Source of the DNA: Chloroflexi bacterium ADurb.Bin180
GTDB taxonomy: Bacteria > Chloroflexota > Anaerolineae > UBA2200
Length of the DNA: 64,000 nt
Direction of reading: 5' to 3'
NCBI GenBank assembly: GCA_002070215.1
Contig: MWCV01000010.1
Location: forward strand, 1-64,000
In this document: one piece after another, positions 26,125 through 34,669 of the stretch
Layout: the number at the start of each line of letters is the position of its first letter
Position numbering within the stretch: the stretch's first letter is position 1
Program-made: the position numbers and the translations under genes
Notes under the pieces: model-generated
What the model was told of the DNA's origin: nothing
What the model saw: the letters and a program-made list of their open reading frames with translations, nothing else
Databases searched by the model: none

Positions 26125-26188
26125 TCCCATGACTCTCGCTGGCCGACGGCCGTGCGGGTCGGGCAGCCTGGGCTGAGGTGGTCGCGGT

Positions 26189-27298
26189 TTGAAGCTGGCA
26201 CTGGTCTGCTCGTGGCTAAACCAATACGGCGGGGCGGAGCGCGTGCTCGAGGTAATCCACGGGATGTACCCCGATGCGCCTATCTACACCTCCATCTTCT
26301 GGCCGCAAGCCCTGCCTCCAGCCTACCGCGGCTGGGATATCAGAACCTCGTTTATGGATCGGCTCCCGTTCGTGCATCGCCGCCACCAGGCTTTCCTGCT
26401 GCTCTACCCACTGGCCTTCCACTCGTTGGACCTTTCGGGCTATGATCTGGTGGTGAGCGTCACCAGTGCCTTCGGGCACGGGGTGACGAGGGGCCCGCAG
26501 GCCAGGCATATGTGTTACTGTTTGACGCCGGCACGGTTTCTGTGGGACTATGAGAGCTATGTAGCCCGTGAGGGTCTGGGAGGCATAGTCCGACGGGTGA
26601 TGCCGCTTTTCCTGGGCAGCCTTCGTGGGTGGGATCGCCGCGCCGCGGCAGAAGTTGACCAGTTCGTGGCCATCTCTGAAGCCGTGCGCGGGCGGATCCG
26701 AAAGCACTACCGGCGCGAGTCGCAGCTCATCTATCCTCCCGTTGATGTTCAGGGCCAGCCGCTCTCCACGAATGTGGGGGAGTACTATTTGATCATCTCG
26801 CGACTCGTGCCGTACAAACGCATCGACCTCGCCGTTCGTGCCTTTAACGAGCTTGGCCTGCCGCTGGTGATCATCGGCGAAGGCAGGGACAGGCAAGCAC
26901 TGCAGGCCATGGCCGGACCCAATGTACGCCTCCTGGGAAGGCTGAGCGACCAGGAAGCCAGGGCCTATCTGGCTGGCTGCCGTGCTTTTGTGTTCCCTGG
27001 AGAAGAGGACTTTGGAATTGCGCCGCTGGAGGCACAGGCCGTCGGCAAACCGGTGATCGCTTATGCCGGAGGTGGTGCGCTTGAAACGGTTGTCGATGGG
27101 GTGAGCGGCACTTTCTTTCATCAGGCGGATTCCGCGAGCTTGGTGGATGCAGTGAGACGTATGGAGAGCGACTACCGGCGGTTCTCCGGACCCCAGATCC
27201 GCGAGCTGGCCCTGCGTTTCGACCGCTCGGTGTTTGTTGACCAGTTTGCACTACTGGTTAGCTCAATGAACGGGCCTGCCAGCTCAGGCAAGGAGTAG
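26189..27298 (+). CDS. Glycosyltransferase, GT4 family
   Basis: A 369-residue GT-B glycosyltransferase and the first gene of the exopolysaccharide locus. The N-terminal KLALVCSWLNQYGGAERVL contains the Gly-Gly acceptor loop, and TPARFLWDYE is typical of capsule mannosyl- or rhamnosyl-type GT4 enzymes. The C-terminal domain has ISRLVPYKRIDLAVRAF and the sugar-nucleotide motif EDFGIAPLEAQAVGKPVIAY. The start is TTG at 26189 with GAGGTGG about eight bases upstream. It is cytosolic, acting at the membrane. Donor and acceptor cannot be told from sequence. Confidence 0.92.
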   Translation: MKLALVCSWLNQYGGAERVLEVIHGMYPDAPIYTSIFWPQALPPAYRGWDIRTSFMDRLPFVHRRHQAFLLLYPLAFHSLDLSGYDLVVSVTSAFGHGVTRGPQARHMCYCLTPARFLWDYESYVAREGLGGIVRRVMPLFLGSLRGWDRRAAAEVDQFVAISEAVRGRIRKHYRRESQLIYPPVDVQGQPLSTNVGEYYLIISRLVPYKRIDLAVRAFNELGLPLVIIGEGRDRQALQAMAGPNVRLLGRLSDQEARAYLAGCRAFVFPGEEDFGIAPLEAQAVGKPVIAYAGGGALETVVDGVSGTFFHQADSASLVDAVRRMESDYRRFSGPQIRELALRFDRSVFVDQFALLVSSMNGPASSGKE

Positions 27299-27303
27299 CA
27301 CCA

Positions 27304-28005
27304 ATGGAACTGCGCCAGTATTGGAACATCATCCGTCGCCGGGGTTGGATCGTCCTGGCCATCGTCGCCATTGTCCTGGTGGTGAGCCTGCTGACCAGAC
27401 CCACTCATGCGCCCGTCTATGCGGCTTCGATGCGCTTTATGATGGGTCTGGAGCCAGAGGCCAAGACGGGAGATTACTACACTTACGACCGATACTACAC
27501 CTGGCTGACCACCGAGTATCTGGTTGATGATGTGGCTGAGTTGGTGCGCAGCGGCGCTTTTGCCCGGGCAGTGAGCGACAGCCTCGCCGCTGCCGGGATC
27601 ACCGTGCCAGCGGGCGCCATACAGGGTTCTACTCAGGCAGGGACGCTGCACCGCGTCCTCACGGTGAGCGTCGTCTGGGGCGATGCACAGCAGTTGGGGC
27701 TCATCGCGAATGCGGTGGCAAATCTGTTGCCGTCGGAGATCGCACGGCACTTTGCGCAGGTGGGCACGGCTGGCGTACATGCCAGTTTGATTGACCCACC
27801 GGCAATCGGTGGGGTCGGACAGAGCCTGCGCAACAAGATGGACTTGCCGATCCGCCTCGTTCTGGCCCTTGCTGCTGGCCTGGCTCTCATCCTCCTTCTG
27901 GACTATCTGGACGACAGCGTTCGCGACCAGTCAGAGCTCGAGTCCAGGGGGTTGACGGTGCTGGCGCAAGTGCCGCCCCAACGCAGAGGCGGGCGCGTCC
28001 CGTAA
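27304..28005 (+). CDS. Wzz-like chain length determinant protein (first copy)
   Basis: A 233-residue inner membrane protein. It has a short cytoplasmic start (MELRQYWNIIRRRGW), a first helix at about 16-34, an extracytoplasmic alpha/beta domain, a second helix at about 185-202, and a short cytoplasmic tail. This is the Wzz/PCP topology that sets polymer length. It starts five bases after the glycosyltransferase stop. The tail lacks the tyrosine kinase domain, which is encoded by the separate gene at 28960. Confidence 0.88.
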   Translation: MELRQYWNIIRRRGWIVLAIVAIVLVVSLLTRPTHAPVYAASMRFMMGLEPEAKTGDYYTYDRYYTWLTTEYLVDDVAELVRSGAFARAVSDSLAAAGITVPAGAIQGSTQAGTLHRVLTVSVVWGDAQQLGLIANAVANLLPSEIARHFAQVGTAGVHASLIDPPAIGGVGQSLRNKMDLPIRLVLALAAGLALILLLDYLDDSVRDQSELESRGLTVLAQVPPQRRGGRVP

Positions 28006-28169
28006 GCAGGCGACGCGAAGGAACCGTCAGGCTAGAGCGCAGCGTCGGCGGGCAGGATTGCCGGCATTTGGACGTCGCGTGGTAGAATAGCAAGTCGGGT
28101 TGTGAGCTGGCCAGGGCAGCGGAGAAGGCCAGCCGGCGTATCGTTGAGCAATGAGCTCTCAGGAGGCCT

Positions 28170-28862
28170 ATGGAGTTCCGAGACTACCTGAACGTACTGG
28201 TAAAGAGGGGATGGATCATCTTGCTGGTGGCTGTGATCACCGCCAGCAGCGCGTACGTGTTCAGCACGATGCAGACCGTCACCTATCGCTCGAGCATCTG
28301 GCTCAACGTCTGGCCTGGCCGTCCCGACTGGGGACTGCAGCAGACGATCAAGGGCCTGCTGCGCAACTATAGCGGGCAGATTCGGTCGCGCGACGTGGCC
28401 CAGCAGGTCATCAACCTCAAGCAGTTGGACATGAAGGTGGACGATGTGCTGGCCGAGATGACGGTCAGCCCGATCGAGTCTGATTTCCTCATTCAAATCG
28501 ATGTCGATGACATTGATCCACAAAGGGCTCAGATCATCGCCCAGACTGCAGCAGAGATCTTTGTCGAACGGATCCGGGTCTATATGCTCGAGCAGGACAA
28601 GTCCGACCGGGTGGATGTGAACATCCGTGATAACGCCACGGAGGGCGCTGTTTTCTGGCCCAAGACCAGGTTGCTGGTGATCGCCGGAGGGTTGTTCGGG
28701 TTGGTGGCGGGGGCGCTGGTGTTGCTAGGACTGGAGGCACTCAGTGCTGACCTGATCCGCAGCAGCCGTGACCTGGAACGGCACGCTGGTCTGGTCGTGG
28801 TGGGTACGATCCCCGCAACGCAGAGCCGGCGGGCGGGTGCGGGCGCGGTGCCGCCGCGCTAG
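28170..28862 (+). CDS. Wzz-like chain length determinant protein (second copy)
   Basis: A 230-residue paralogue of the preceding protein with the same opening (MEFRDYLNVLVKRGWIILL), helices at about 14-32 and 168-192, and an extracytoplasmic domain. The sequence between the helices is largely different from copy one, so the two are old duplicates or were acquired separately. It is separated from copy one by 164 bases, which hold no clear gene and a weak TAGAAT-like box near 28084. A good ribosome binding site (CAGGAGG) precedes the start. Confidence 0.88.
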   Translation: MEFRDYLNVLVKRGWIILLVAVITASSAYVFSTMQTVTYRSSIWLNVWPGRPDWGLQQTIKGLLRNYSGQIRSRDVAQQVINLKQLDMKVDDVLAEMTVSPIESDFLIQIDVDDIDPQRAQIIAQTAAEIFVERIRVYMLEQDKSDRVDVNIRDNATEGAVFWPKTRLLVIAGGLFGLVAGALVLLGLEALSADLIRSSRDLERHAGLVVVGTIPATQSRRAGAGAVPPR

Positions 28863-28959
28863 GCAAGAGTCGAACTAGACCGGCAACGGGGAGGGATCCG
28901 CATATTCTCCCGTCTGGTGAATCACGTGTCTCCCCGAGTTACGATGGAGGAACAGGAAC

Positions 28960-29655
28960 ATGACTGACAAGACCGCAAGCGACCTGCTGGTTACGCTGTC
29001 TGACCCGCGCTCGCCGATCAGCGAGGCCTATCGCACGCTGCGCACCAATCTGCAATTCGTCAGCCTGGACAAGCCGCTGCGCACCATTCTGGTGACCTCG
29101 GCCGGGCCGGACGAAGGCAAGTCCACCCTCATCGCCAACCTGGCCATCGCTATGGCTCAGGGCGAGCGCAAGGTGATTCTGGTGGATTGCGACCTGCGCC
29201 GCCCGTCGCTGCACAAGTTGTTTGGCCTGGGCAGCCGCGAGGGGCTCACATCGATGATGGTGGCAGAGGGCGGATCCGCCGAGCCGCCCCTGCAGGAGAC
29301 GGGCGTACCCGGTCTGACATTGCTGGCCAGCGGCCCACTGCCCCCGAGTCCGTCGGACCTGCTTGGTTCGCGGAGAATGGATGCTGTGCTGGCGACACTG
29401 AAGGAGCGAGCCGACGTTGTTCTGCTCGATTCGCCGCCGGTCGTTGCTGTGAGCGATGCTGCGGTCCTGGCGACCAAAGTGGATGGAGTGCTGCTGGTGG
29501 TCAGCGCCGGGCATACCAGGCGCGAGGGCGTGCAGGCAGCCAAGGCCAAGCTGGAGAAGGTGAACGCCAACCTGCTGGGCGCCGTGCTGACCAACGCGAC
29601 AATGGACACGAGTCTGTCGCGCTACTATGACGCCCGCGAGGAGGTCAGTGGATGA
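28960..29655 (+). CDS. Capsular tyrosine kinase (BY-kinase, CpsD/CapB-like)
   Basis: A 231-residue cytosolic ATPase that phosphorylates itself on tyrosines and controls polymer export through the Wzz partner. The Walker A motif is TSAGPDEGKSTLIANLA near residue 47, Walker A' is VILVDCDLRRPSL, and Walker B is DVVLLDSPP. The C-terminus has a short Tyr pair (SRYYDAREE), poorer in Tyr than the clusters of E. coli Wzc. GATGGAGG precedes the ATG. It overlaps rmlA by ATGA. Confidence 0.92.
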   Translation: MTDKTASDLLVTLSDPRSPISEAYRTLRTNLQFVSLDKPLRTILVTSAGPDEGKSTLIANLAIAMAQGERKVILVDCDLRRPSLHKLFGLGSREGLTSMMVAEGGSAEPPLQETGVPGLTLLASGPLPPSPSDLLGSRRMDAVLATLKERADVVLLDSPPVVAVSDAAVLATKVDGVLLVVSAGHTRREGVQAAKAKLEKVNANLLGAVLTNATMDTSLSRYYDAREEVSG

Positions 29656-30716
29656 AGGGGCTGATTCTCAGCGGCGGCAAGGGTACGCGCCTGTATCCCT
29701 TGACCTACACCTGCGCCAAGCAGCTCGTACCAGTGGCGAACAAACCGGTCCTGTTCCGCGTGATCGAGGCGATTAAGGAAGCGGGTATCTCGGAGATTGG
29801 CATCGTGGTCGGGGACACAGCCCCGGATATTCGAGAAGCAGTGGGCGACGGCTCCCGATGGGAGGTAGCGATCCGCTACATCCCGCAGGAGGCCCCGCTG
29901 GGTCTGGCCCACGCGGTCAAGATCTCCCAGGATTTCCTCGGCGACGACCGCTTTGTCATGTTCCTGGGCGACAACGTGATTCAGGGCGGCATTTCTGGTC
30001 TGATCCGCCAGTTCGAGTCCTCCGATGCCAACTCACAGATCGTGCTGACCCGCGTGGCGAATCCACAGCAGTACGGTGTGGCCGTGCTCAAGAACGGCCA
30101 GATTGTACGGCTAGTGGAGAAGCCTCGCGATCCGCCGAGCGACCTGGCGCTGGTGGGTATCTACATGTTCGACCACAACGTATTCGAGGCAGTGAACGGA
30201 ATACGACCCTCGTGGCGCGGCGAATTGGAGATTACCGACGCCATTCAGTACCTGGTTGACCATGGCCGCAAAGTCAACCCTTACGTTCACACCGGCTGGT
30301 GGATCGATACGGGCGCCCCGGGAGACATGCTGGACGCCAACCGCCTGGTGCTGGATGAACTGGAGCCCAAGGTGGAGGGCTATGTCGACAAGGCCTCCAA
30401 GCTGATTGGCAAAGTCACGGTGCAGAAGGGCGCCGAGATCATTGACAGCGTGATCCGCGGACCGGCCATCATCGGTGAAGAGACGCGCATTGTGAATTCG
30501 TTCGTGGGTCCCTTTACGTCGATCTATCACCATTGCCTGGTCGAAAAGAGCGAAATCGAGCACTCGATGGTGCTGGAACACAGCCGCCTGGTGGACATTC
30601 CCCAGCGCGTCGAAAACAGCCTGATTGGCCGTAACGTCGAAGTCACCCGGTCGCCGCTGCTGCCCAAAGCCTACAAGATGGTGCTGGGTGACAATAGCAG
30701 GGTTGGGCTGCTATGA
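29652..30716 (+). CDS. rmlA: Glucose-1-phosphate thymidylyltransferase, long form
   Basis: A 354-residue enzyme making dTDP-glucose from dTTP and glucose-1-phosphate. The nucleotide loop is LILSGGKGTRLYPLT. LVPVANKP, FLGDNVIQGG and VEKPRDPP follow, then WWIDTGAPGDML. The last 110 residues form a left-handed beta-helix with hexapeptide-like turns (GAEIIDSVIRGPAIIGEETRI), as in the long RmlA group found in antibiotic and archaeal sugar clusters. It is coupled on both sides by ATGA overlaps. Confidence 0.93.
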   Translation: MKGLILSGGKGTRLYPLTYTCAKQLVPVANKPVLFRVIEAIKEAGISEIGIVVGDTAPDIREAVGDGSRWEVAIRYIPQEAPLGLAHAVKISQDFLGDDRFVMFLGDNVIQGGISGLIRQFESSDANSQIVLTRVANPQQYGVAVLKNGQIVRLVEKPRDPPSDLALVGIYMFDHNVFEAVNGIRPSWRGELEITDAIQYLVDHGRKVNPYVHTGWWIDTGAPGDMLDANRLVLDELEPKVEGYVDKASKLIGKVTVQKGAEIIDSVIRGPAIIGEETRIVNSFVGPFTSIYHHCLVEKSEIEHSMVLEHSRLVDIPQRVENSLIGRNVEVTRSPLLPKAYKMVLGDNSRVGLL

Positions 30717-32107
30717 GCTTGAAAGTAACGCTCGTCTGTGCTGGAATCGCCGGCAAGGGATTCAACAGCCTGGGACAGGGTATGGATTCGGGCTGGATCA
30801 GCCACGGCCTGGCTATCCTCTCCGCCTGTGCCAAGGCCAAAGGGTTCGAGGTCAACCTCCTCGACCTGCGAGCGTTGCGCGACTGGGACCACGTGCGCTC
30901 AGAGCTTGAACTCCGCCAGCCAGACGTGGTCGGCGTCAGTATGATGAGCGTAGACTATAACCCGGCAATGGAGTGCCTGGCGGTGGTGCGGGAGGTTCTA
31001 CCCCACGCCATCACCGTTGTCGGCGGGGCTCATCCCACGATTATGCCCGACGAAGTCAAGGACAGCACGCTGATTGATCACGTCTTTCTGGGAGAGGCGG
31101 AGATTACCTTCCCCGATTTCCTGGAGCGGTGCCAGCGCGGCGAGCCGAGCGAAAGGGTCATCAGCCCGGTCCAGCCTGATCTGGACGCGATACCGTTCGC
31201 CGATCACGAGCTGTTTCTTCAAGAGTGGCGCAAGTGGGGCTATCAGCAGGACTCGCCAGAGGCGCCCTTTGTAGCCGAGCTGCCGCCGCCGTTTGTGACC
31301 ATCATCGCCGGCCGGGGCTGCATCTACAACTGCAGCTACTGTCAGCCGGCGGAGAGGCACATCTTTGGCCGTCGTGTGAGGCGGCGCAGCGTGGCCAATG
31401 TCATGGCCGAGCTGCGGGAGCTCCACCAGCGCTACTCCTTCAACAGCTTGATGTTCCACGATGACTGCCTGACTGAGGATCGAGAGTGGGTCATCGCCTT
31501 CTGTCAGGCCTACCGCGAGGCGGGCTTCCGTCAACCCTTCTTCTGCCAGAGCCGTGCCGACATCATCGTCAAGAACGAGGACATGGTGCGCCTGATGGCC
31601 GAAGCGGGTCTGCGAGGGTACCTGATCGGCTTTGAGAGCGGCAGCGACCGAGTCCTGCGGTTCATTCGCAAGGGCACCAAGCGAGCGCAGAACCTGGAGG
31701 CGGCGCGCATCTGCCGCAGGTATGGTATTGCCATCTGGGCCAACTATATGCTGGGCCTGCCCACCGAGACCAAAGAAGAAGTGATGGAAACGGTCTCGAT
31801 GCTGAAAGAAATCGACCCGGACTATTACAGCCCTGCGTTCTATACACCCCACCCTGGCAGCGACCTGTACACCTACTGCCAGGAGAACGACCTGTCGCTG
31901 ATCAAGAGTCACGACAGCTATCGCCGCAACCCAGATGAAGCCAAGATCAAGGGCGTCGACTATGTCTGGCTGCAAGGTGCGCTGGCCGAGTCACAGCGCC
32001 GCACCCTGCCCAATCGGCTCAGGCGCTCGGTGCGCTACTACTGGAAGCGCTACGCCCAGCCCAAGAAGATCGTGCGCCGCGTCAAGCGCCTGCTTCGAGT
32101 CCACTAG
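30713..32107 (+). CDS. B12-binding-domain radical SAM protein
   Basis: A 464-residue protein. Residues about 1-140 form a cobalamin-binding Rossmann domain (VVGVSMMSVDYNP, VVGGAHPTIMPDEV, FLGEAEITF). The radical SAM barrel begins with GRGCIYNCSYC near residue 202, supplying the three cysteines for the 4Fe-4S cluster. YLIGFESGSDRVL and ANYMLGLPTET are the later SAM-binding elements. The basic C-terminus (RYAQPKKIVRRVKRLL) could touch the membrane. Relatives include methyltransferases and hopanoid enzymes. Its ATGA overlap with rmlA suggests work on a sugar nucleotide or lipid intermediate, which is inference. Confidence 0.88.
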   Translation: MSLKVTLVCAGIAGKGFNSLGQGMDSGWISHGLAILSACAKAKGFEVNLLDLRALRDWDHVRSELELRQPDVVGVSMMSVDYNPAMECLAVVREVLPHAITVVGGAHPTIMPDEVKDSTLIDHVFLGEAEITFPDFLERCQRGEPSERVISPVQPDLDAIPFADHELFLQEWRKWGYQQDSPEAPFVAELPPPFVTIIAGRGCIYNCSYCQPAERHIFGRRVRRRSVANVMAELRELHQRYSFNSLMFHDDCLTEDREWVIAFCQAYREAGFRQPFFCQSRADIIVKNEDMVRLMAEAGLRGYLIGFESGSDRVLRFIRKGTKRAQNLEAARICRRYGIAIWANYMLGLPTETKEEVMETVSMLKEIDPDYYSPAFYTPHPGSDLYTYCQENDLSLIKSHDSYRRNPDEAKIKGVDYVWLQGALAESQRRTLPNRLRRSVRYYWKRYAQPKKIVRRVKRLLRVH

Positions 32108-32121
32108 GAGGATTGGCAGCT

Positions 32122-33150
32122 TTGCGTAACCTACTCGTCGCCGGCGGGGCCGGATTCATCGGCAGCAATTTCGTGCGGTATGTGCTGGGCAAGTACCCCG
32201 ATTATCACGTGGTGGTGTATGACAAGCTCACCTACGCCGGCAACCTGCAGAACCTGCTTGACGTCGACGATGATCCGCGCTACGCCCTTGTCAAGGGAGA
32301 CATCTGCGACGGCGCGGCGGTGGAAGCGGCGCTGAGGCAATACCCTGTTGACACCATTGTCAACTTCGCCGCCGAGACGCATGTTGACCGATCGATCATG
32401 GATCCGGATGCGTTCATCAAGACCGACGTCTATGGTACCTACGTGCTGCTCGAAGCGGCGCGTAAGCATGGACTCGAGCGTTACCATCAGGTTTCTACGG
32501 ACGAAGTCTATGGCCATATCCCGGGCGAACACCGGTCGCTCGAGTCGGACAATGTCGCGCCGCGCAGTCCCTACGCGGCAAGCAAGGCCGGCGGCGATTT
32601 GATGGCCCTTGCCTACCACATCACCTACGGCCTGCCGGTGACGGTGACTCGCGGAGCCAATAACATCGGACCGTATCAGTATCCGGAGAAGGTACTGCCG
32701 GTGTTTGTCACCAATGCTATAGACGACCAGCCCCTGCCCGTGTACGGTGATGGCAAGCAGAGGCGTGACTATCAGTACGTGATGGACCACTGCGAGGCTC
32801 TCGACGTGGTTCTGCATCGAGGCAAACCGGGCGAGGTCTACAACATCGGCACCGGCAGCGAGATGGAGAATCTGACCATGGTCGAGATTCTGCTGGACGA
32901 GCTGGGCAAGCCGCGCAGCTTGATTCAGCACGTGACTGACCGCCCGGGGCACGACCGACGCTATTGTCTCAACGTCGACAAGGTCAGGGCGCTGGGGTGG
33001 CAGCCGCAGCACACGCACGAGGAGGCGATCCGCGCCACAGTGCGCTGGTACGTGGAAAACGAGTGGTGGTGGCGCCCCATCAAGTCGGGCGAGCGGTACA
33101 AGCAGTACTATGAGGCGAACTATGCCCAACGGCAGGTGTTGAGCGAGTAG
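32122..33150 (+). CDS. rmlB: dTDP-glucose 4,6-dehydratase
   Basis: A 342-residue short-chain dehydrogenase-type enzyme, the second step of dTDP-deoxysugar synthesis. The NAD motif is GGAGFIGSNF. The catalytic residues are in STDEVYG (Thr-Asp-Glu) and SPYAASKAGGD (Tyr-x-x-x-Lys). YGDGKQRRDYQYVMDH and RPGHDRRY are the substrate loops. I start at TTG 32122 rather than TTG 32113: AGGAGGA at 32106-32112 would sit one base from the latter and about ten bases from the former. rmlC and rmlD are not seen in the window. Confidence 0.95.
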   Translation: MRNLLVAGGAGFIGSNFVRYVLGKYPDYHVVVYDKLTYAGNLQNLLDVDDDPRYALVKGDICDGAAVEAALRQYPVDTIVNFAAETHVDRSIMDPDAFIKTDVYGTYVLLEAARKHGLERYHQVSTDEVYGHIPGEHRSLESDNVAPRSPYAASKAGGDLMALAYHITYGLPVTVTRGANNIGPYQYPEKVLPVFVTNAIDDQPLPVYGDGKQRRDYQYVMDHCEALDVVLHRGKPGEVYNIGTGSEMENLTMVEILLDELGKPRSLIQHVTDRPGHDRRYCLNVDKVRALGWQPQHTHEEAIRATVRWYVENEWWWRPIKSGERYKQYYEANYAQRQVLSE

Positions 33151-33219
33151 TCCCGCGGCGCCCGCGGTCGTTCACATTCCCGTCACTCTGGCGAGCTCAC
33201 CCTGTCAAGAACGTAATGT

Positions 33220-33248
33220 TTGACAATTCGATGCAGGTGTGATAGGAT
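33220..33248 (+). promoter_or_regulatory. Promoter of the SAM-cycle operon
   Basis: TTGACA at 33220-33225, a 17-base spacer, and TAGGAT at 33243-33248. Transcription should start near 33255, about 30 bases before the riboswitch. Confidence 0.82.
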
Positions 33249-33285
33249 GCTCGCCGTTCGCCAACTGAATAGCTGACAGTTCAAT

Positions 33286-33490
33286 CTCATCTAGAGGGGT
33301 GTAGGGACCGGCCCGTTGAGACCCCGGCAACCTAGGCGCTGTGCGCCAGTAGCGAAGCGCAGCAGCGACTCATGGTGCCAATTCCGGCAGCTCCTGTTCG
33401 CAGTAAGGAGTCTGAAAGATGAGAGGGAAGCGCGCCTTCTCTCCCATCGCCTGCGGCGGAACGCAGGAGTAGCATCGGGAGAGATTTTTT
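33286..33490 (+). promoter_or_regulatory. SAM-I riboswitch (S-box) with terminator
   Basis: The aptamer runs from 33286 to 33423. P1 is closed by CTCATCT (33286-33292) and AGATGAG (33417-33423). The conserved core AGAGGGGTGTAGGGACCGGC and the GACCCCGGCAACC segment are plainly those of SAM-I. A terminator pairs 33438-33445 with 33477-33484 and ends in six T (33485-33490). Without SAM, the 3' strand of P1 plus flank (33418-33429) can pair with 33437-33448 (11 of 12 positions, one G-U), destroying the terminator. This should switch the operon off when SAM is plentiful. Confidence 0.95.
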
Positions 33491-33517
33491 GTGTCGAGAG
33501 AGTGTGGTGGAGGGGCC

Positions 33518-34669
33518 GTGCGTACCGTAGAGTGGCAAGACGGCAAAGTGAAAATGATCGATCAGCTCCGGCTGCCATCGGAGCTGGTCATTCTCGAATA
33601 CGCTGACTGGCGGGGTGTAGCCGATGCGATCAAGACCATGAAGATTCGCGGCGCTCCGGCCATCGGCGCTGCGGCGGCGTTTGGCATAGCACTGGCCGCC
33701 TGGCAGAATCGCGACAAAGGTCGCCCGCAACTGCTGGCCGAGCTCGCCCACGCTGCGGACGGCCTCGCTCAGACCAGACCCACCGCAGTGAACCTGTTCT
33801 GGGCGCTTCAGCGCATGAACCGGGTGGCCAATGCGGCCGGCCTCAAGACCCCGGAAGCCATTGTGAACGCACTGCTGGCCGAGGCCCAGCACATCGCCGA
33901 TGAAGACGTAGCGGCCTGCAAGCGTATGGGCCGCCTGGGAGCAGAGCTGGTTCGCGATGGAGACAATATCCTGACCCACTGCAACACCGGAGCCCTGGCC
34001 GTGGTCGACTATGGCACGGCACTGGGCGTGGTGCGCGCAGCCCACGAGCGGGGCAAGCGGATTCACGTGTGGGTTGATGAGACGCGCCCCTACCTCCAGG
34101 GGGCCCGATTGACTGCCTGGGAACTTCAGCAGGCTGGGATCCCGCACACGCTCATCACCGACAACATGGCCGGCCACTTTATGTCCCGGGGCAAGGTGGA
34201 CATCGTCTTTCTGGGCGCCGACCGCATCGCCGCCAACGGTGACGTGGCCAACAAGATTGGCACCTACTCCCTGGCGGTGCTGGCTCGGGAAAATGGCATC
34301 CCCTTCTACTCTGTGGCGCCAACCACAACCATCGATCTCGACATTGCCAACGGCAGCGAGATTCCCATCGAAGAGAGGGACTCGCACGAGGTTACCCATC
34401 TTCGTGAGGTTCCGATTACCGCCGCGGGCGTGCAGGCCGCTCATCCGGCGTTCGATGTCACACCACACCGCTACATCACGGGCATCGTGACCGATGCAGG
34501 CATCATCTACCCGCCCTTTGAGGTCGGTCTAAGACGGGCCAAGGGAGAGCCAAGTACCTCAGTGCGCGAGTGTGTGGAACGCTGCTGGCAGGCCGACGAA
34601 GCATCGCACGGTGGCGCGGGCTCGGCATCGACGGCGGTGGAGAACGACACCACCAAGGGAGCCGCGTAA
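33518..34669 (+). CDS. mtnA: S-methyl-5-thioribose-1-phosphate isomerase
   Basis: MtnA, 383 residues, converts methylthioribose-1-phosphate to the ribulose form in methionine salvage. Signatures: MKIRGAPAIGAAAAFG, THCNTGALA with the catalytic Cys, and LGADRIAANGDVANKIGTY with the catalytic Asp. The frame is open from the GTG at 33491, which lies right against the terminator T run, but family homology begins with MRTVEWQDG at GTG 33518, which has GGAGGGG just before it. First gene of the SAM-I-controlled operon. Its stop overlaps the next start by one base (TAATG). Confidence 0.95.
   Translation: MRTVEWQDGKVKMIDQLRLPSELVILEYADWRGVADAIKTMKIRGAPAIGAAAAFGIALAAWQNRDKGRPQLLAELAHAADGLAQTRPTAVNLFWALQRMNRVANAAGLKTPEAIVNALLAEAQHIADEDVAACKRMGRLGAELVRDGDNILTHCNTGALAVVDYGTALGVVRAAHERGKRIHVWVDETRPYLQGARLTAWELQQAGIPHTLITDNMAGHFMSRGKVDIVFLGADRIAANGDVANKIGTYSLAVLARENGIPFYSVAPTTTIDLDIANGSEIPIEERDSHEVTHLREVPITAAGVQAAHPAFDVTPHRYITGIVTDAGIIYPPFEVGLRRAKGEPSTSVRECVERCWQADEASHGGAGSASTAVENDTTKGAA

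Noticed and set aside
28080-28092. TAGAAT box before the second Wzz gene as a promoter
   Set aside because: The best -35 candidate is 19 bases away and weak; the gene can be read from the upstream promoter.
33332-34468. Minus-strand frame of 378 codons opposite mtnA
   Set aside because: It crosses the riboswitch and terminator and has no recognisable domain; mtnA on the other strand is certain.
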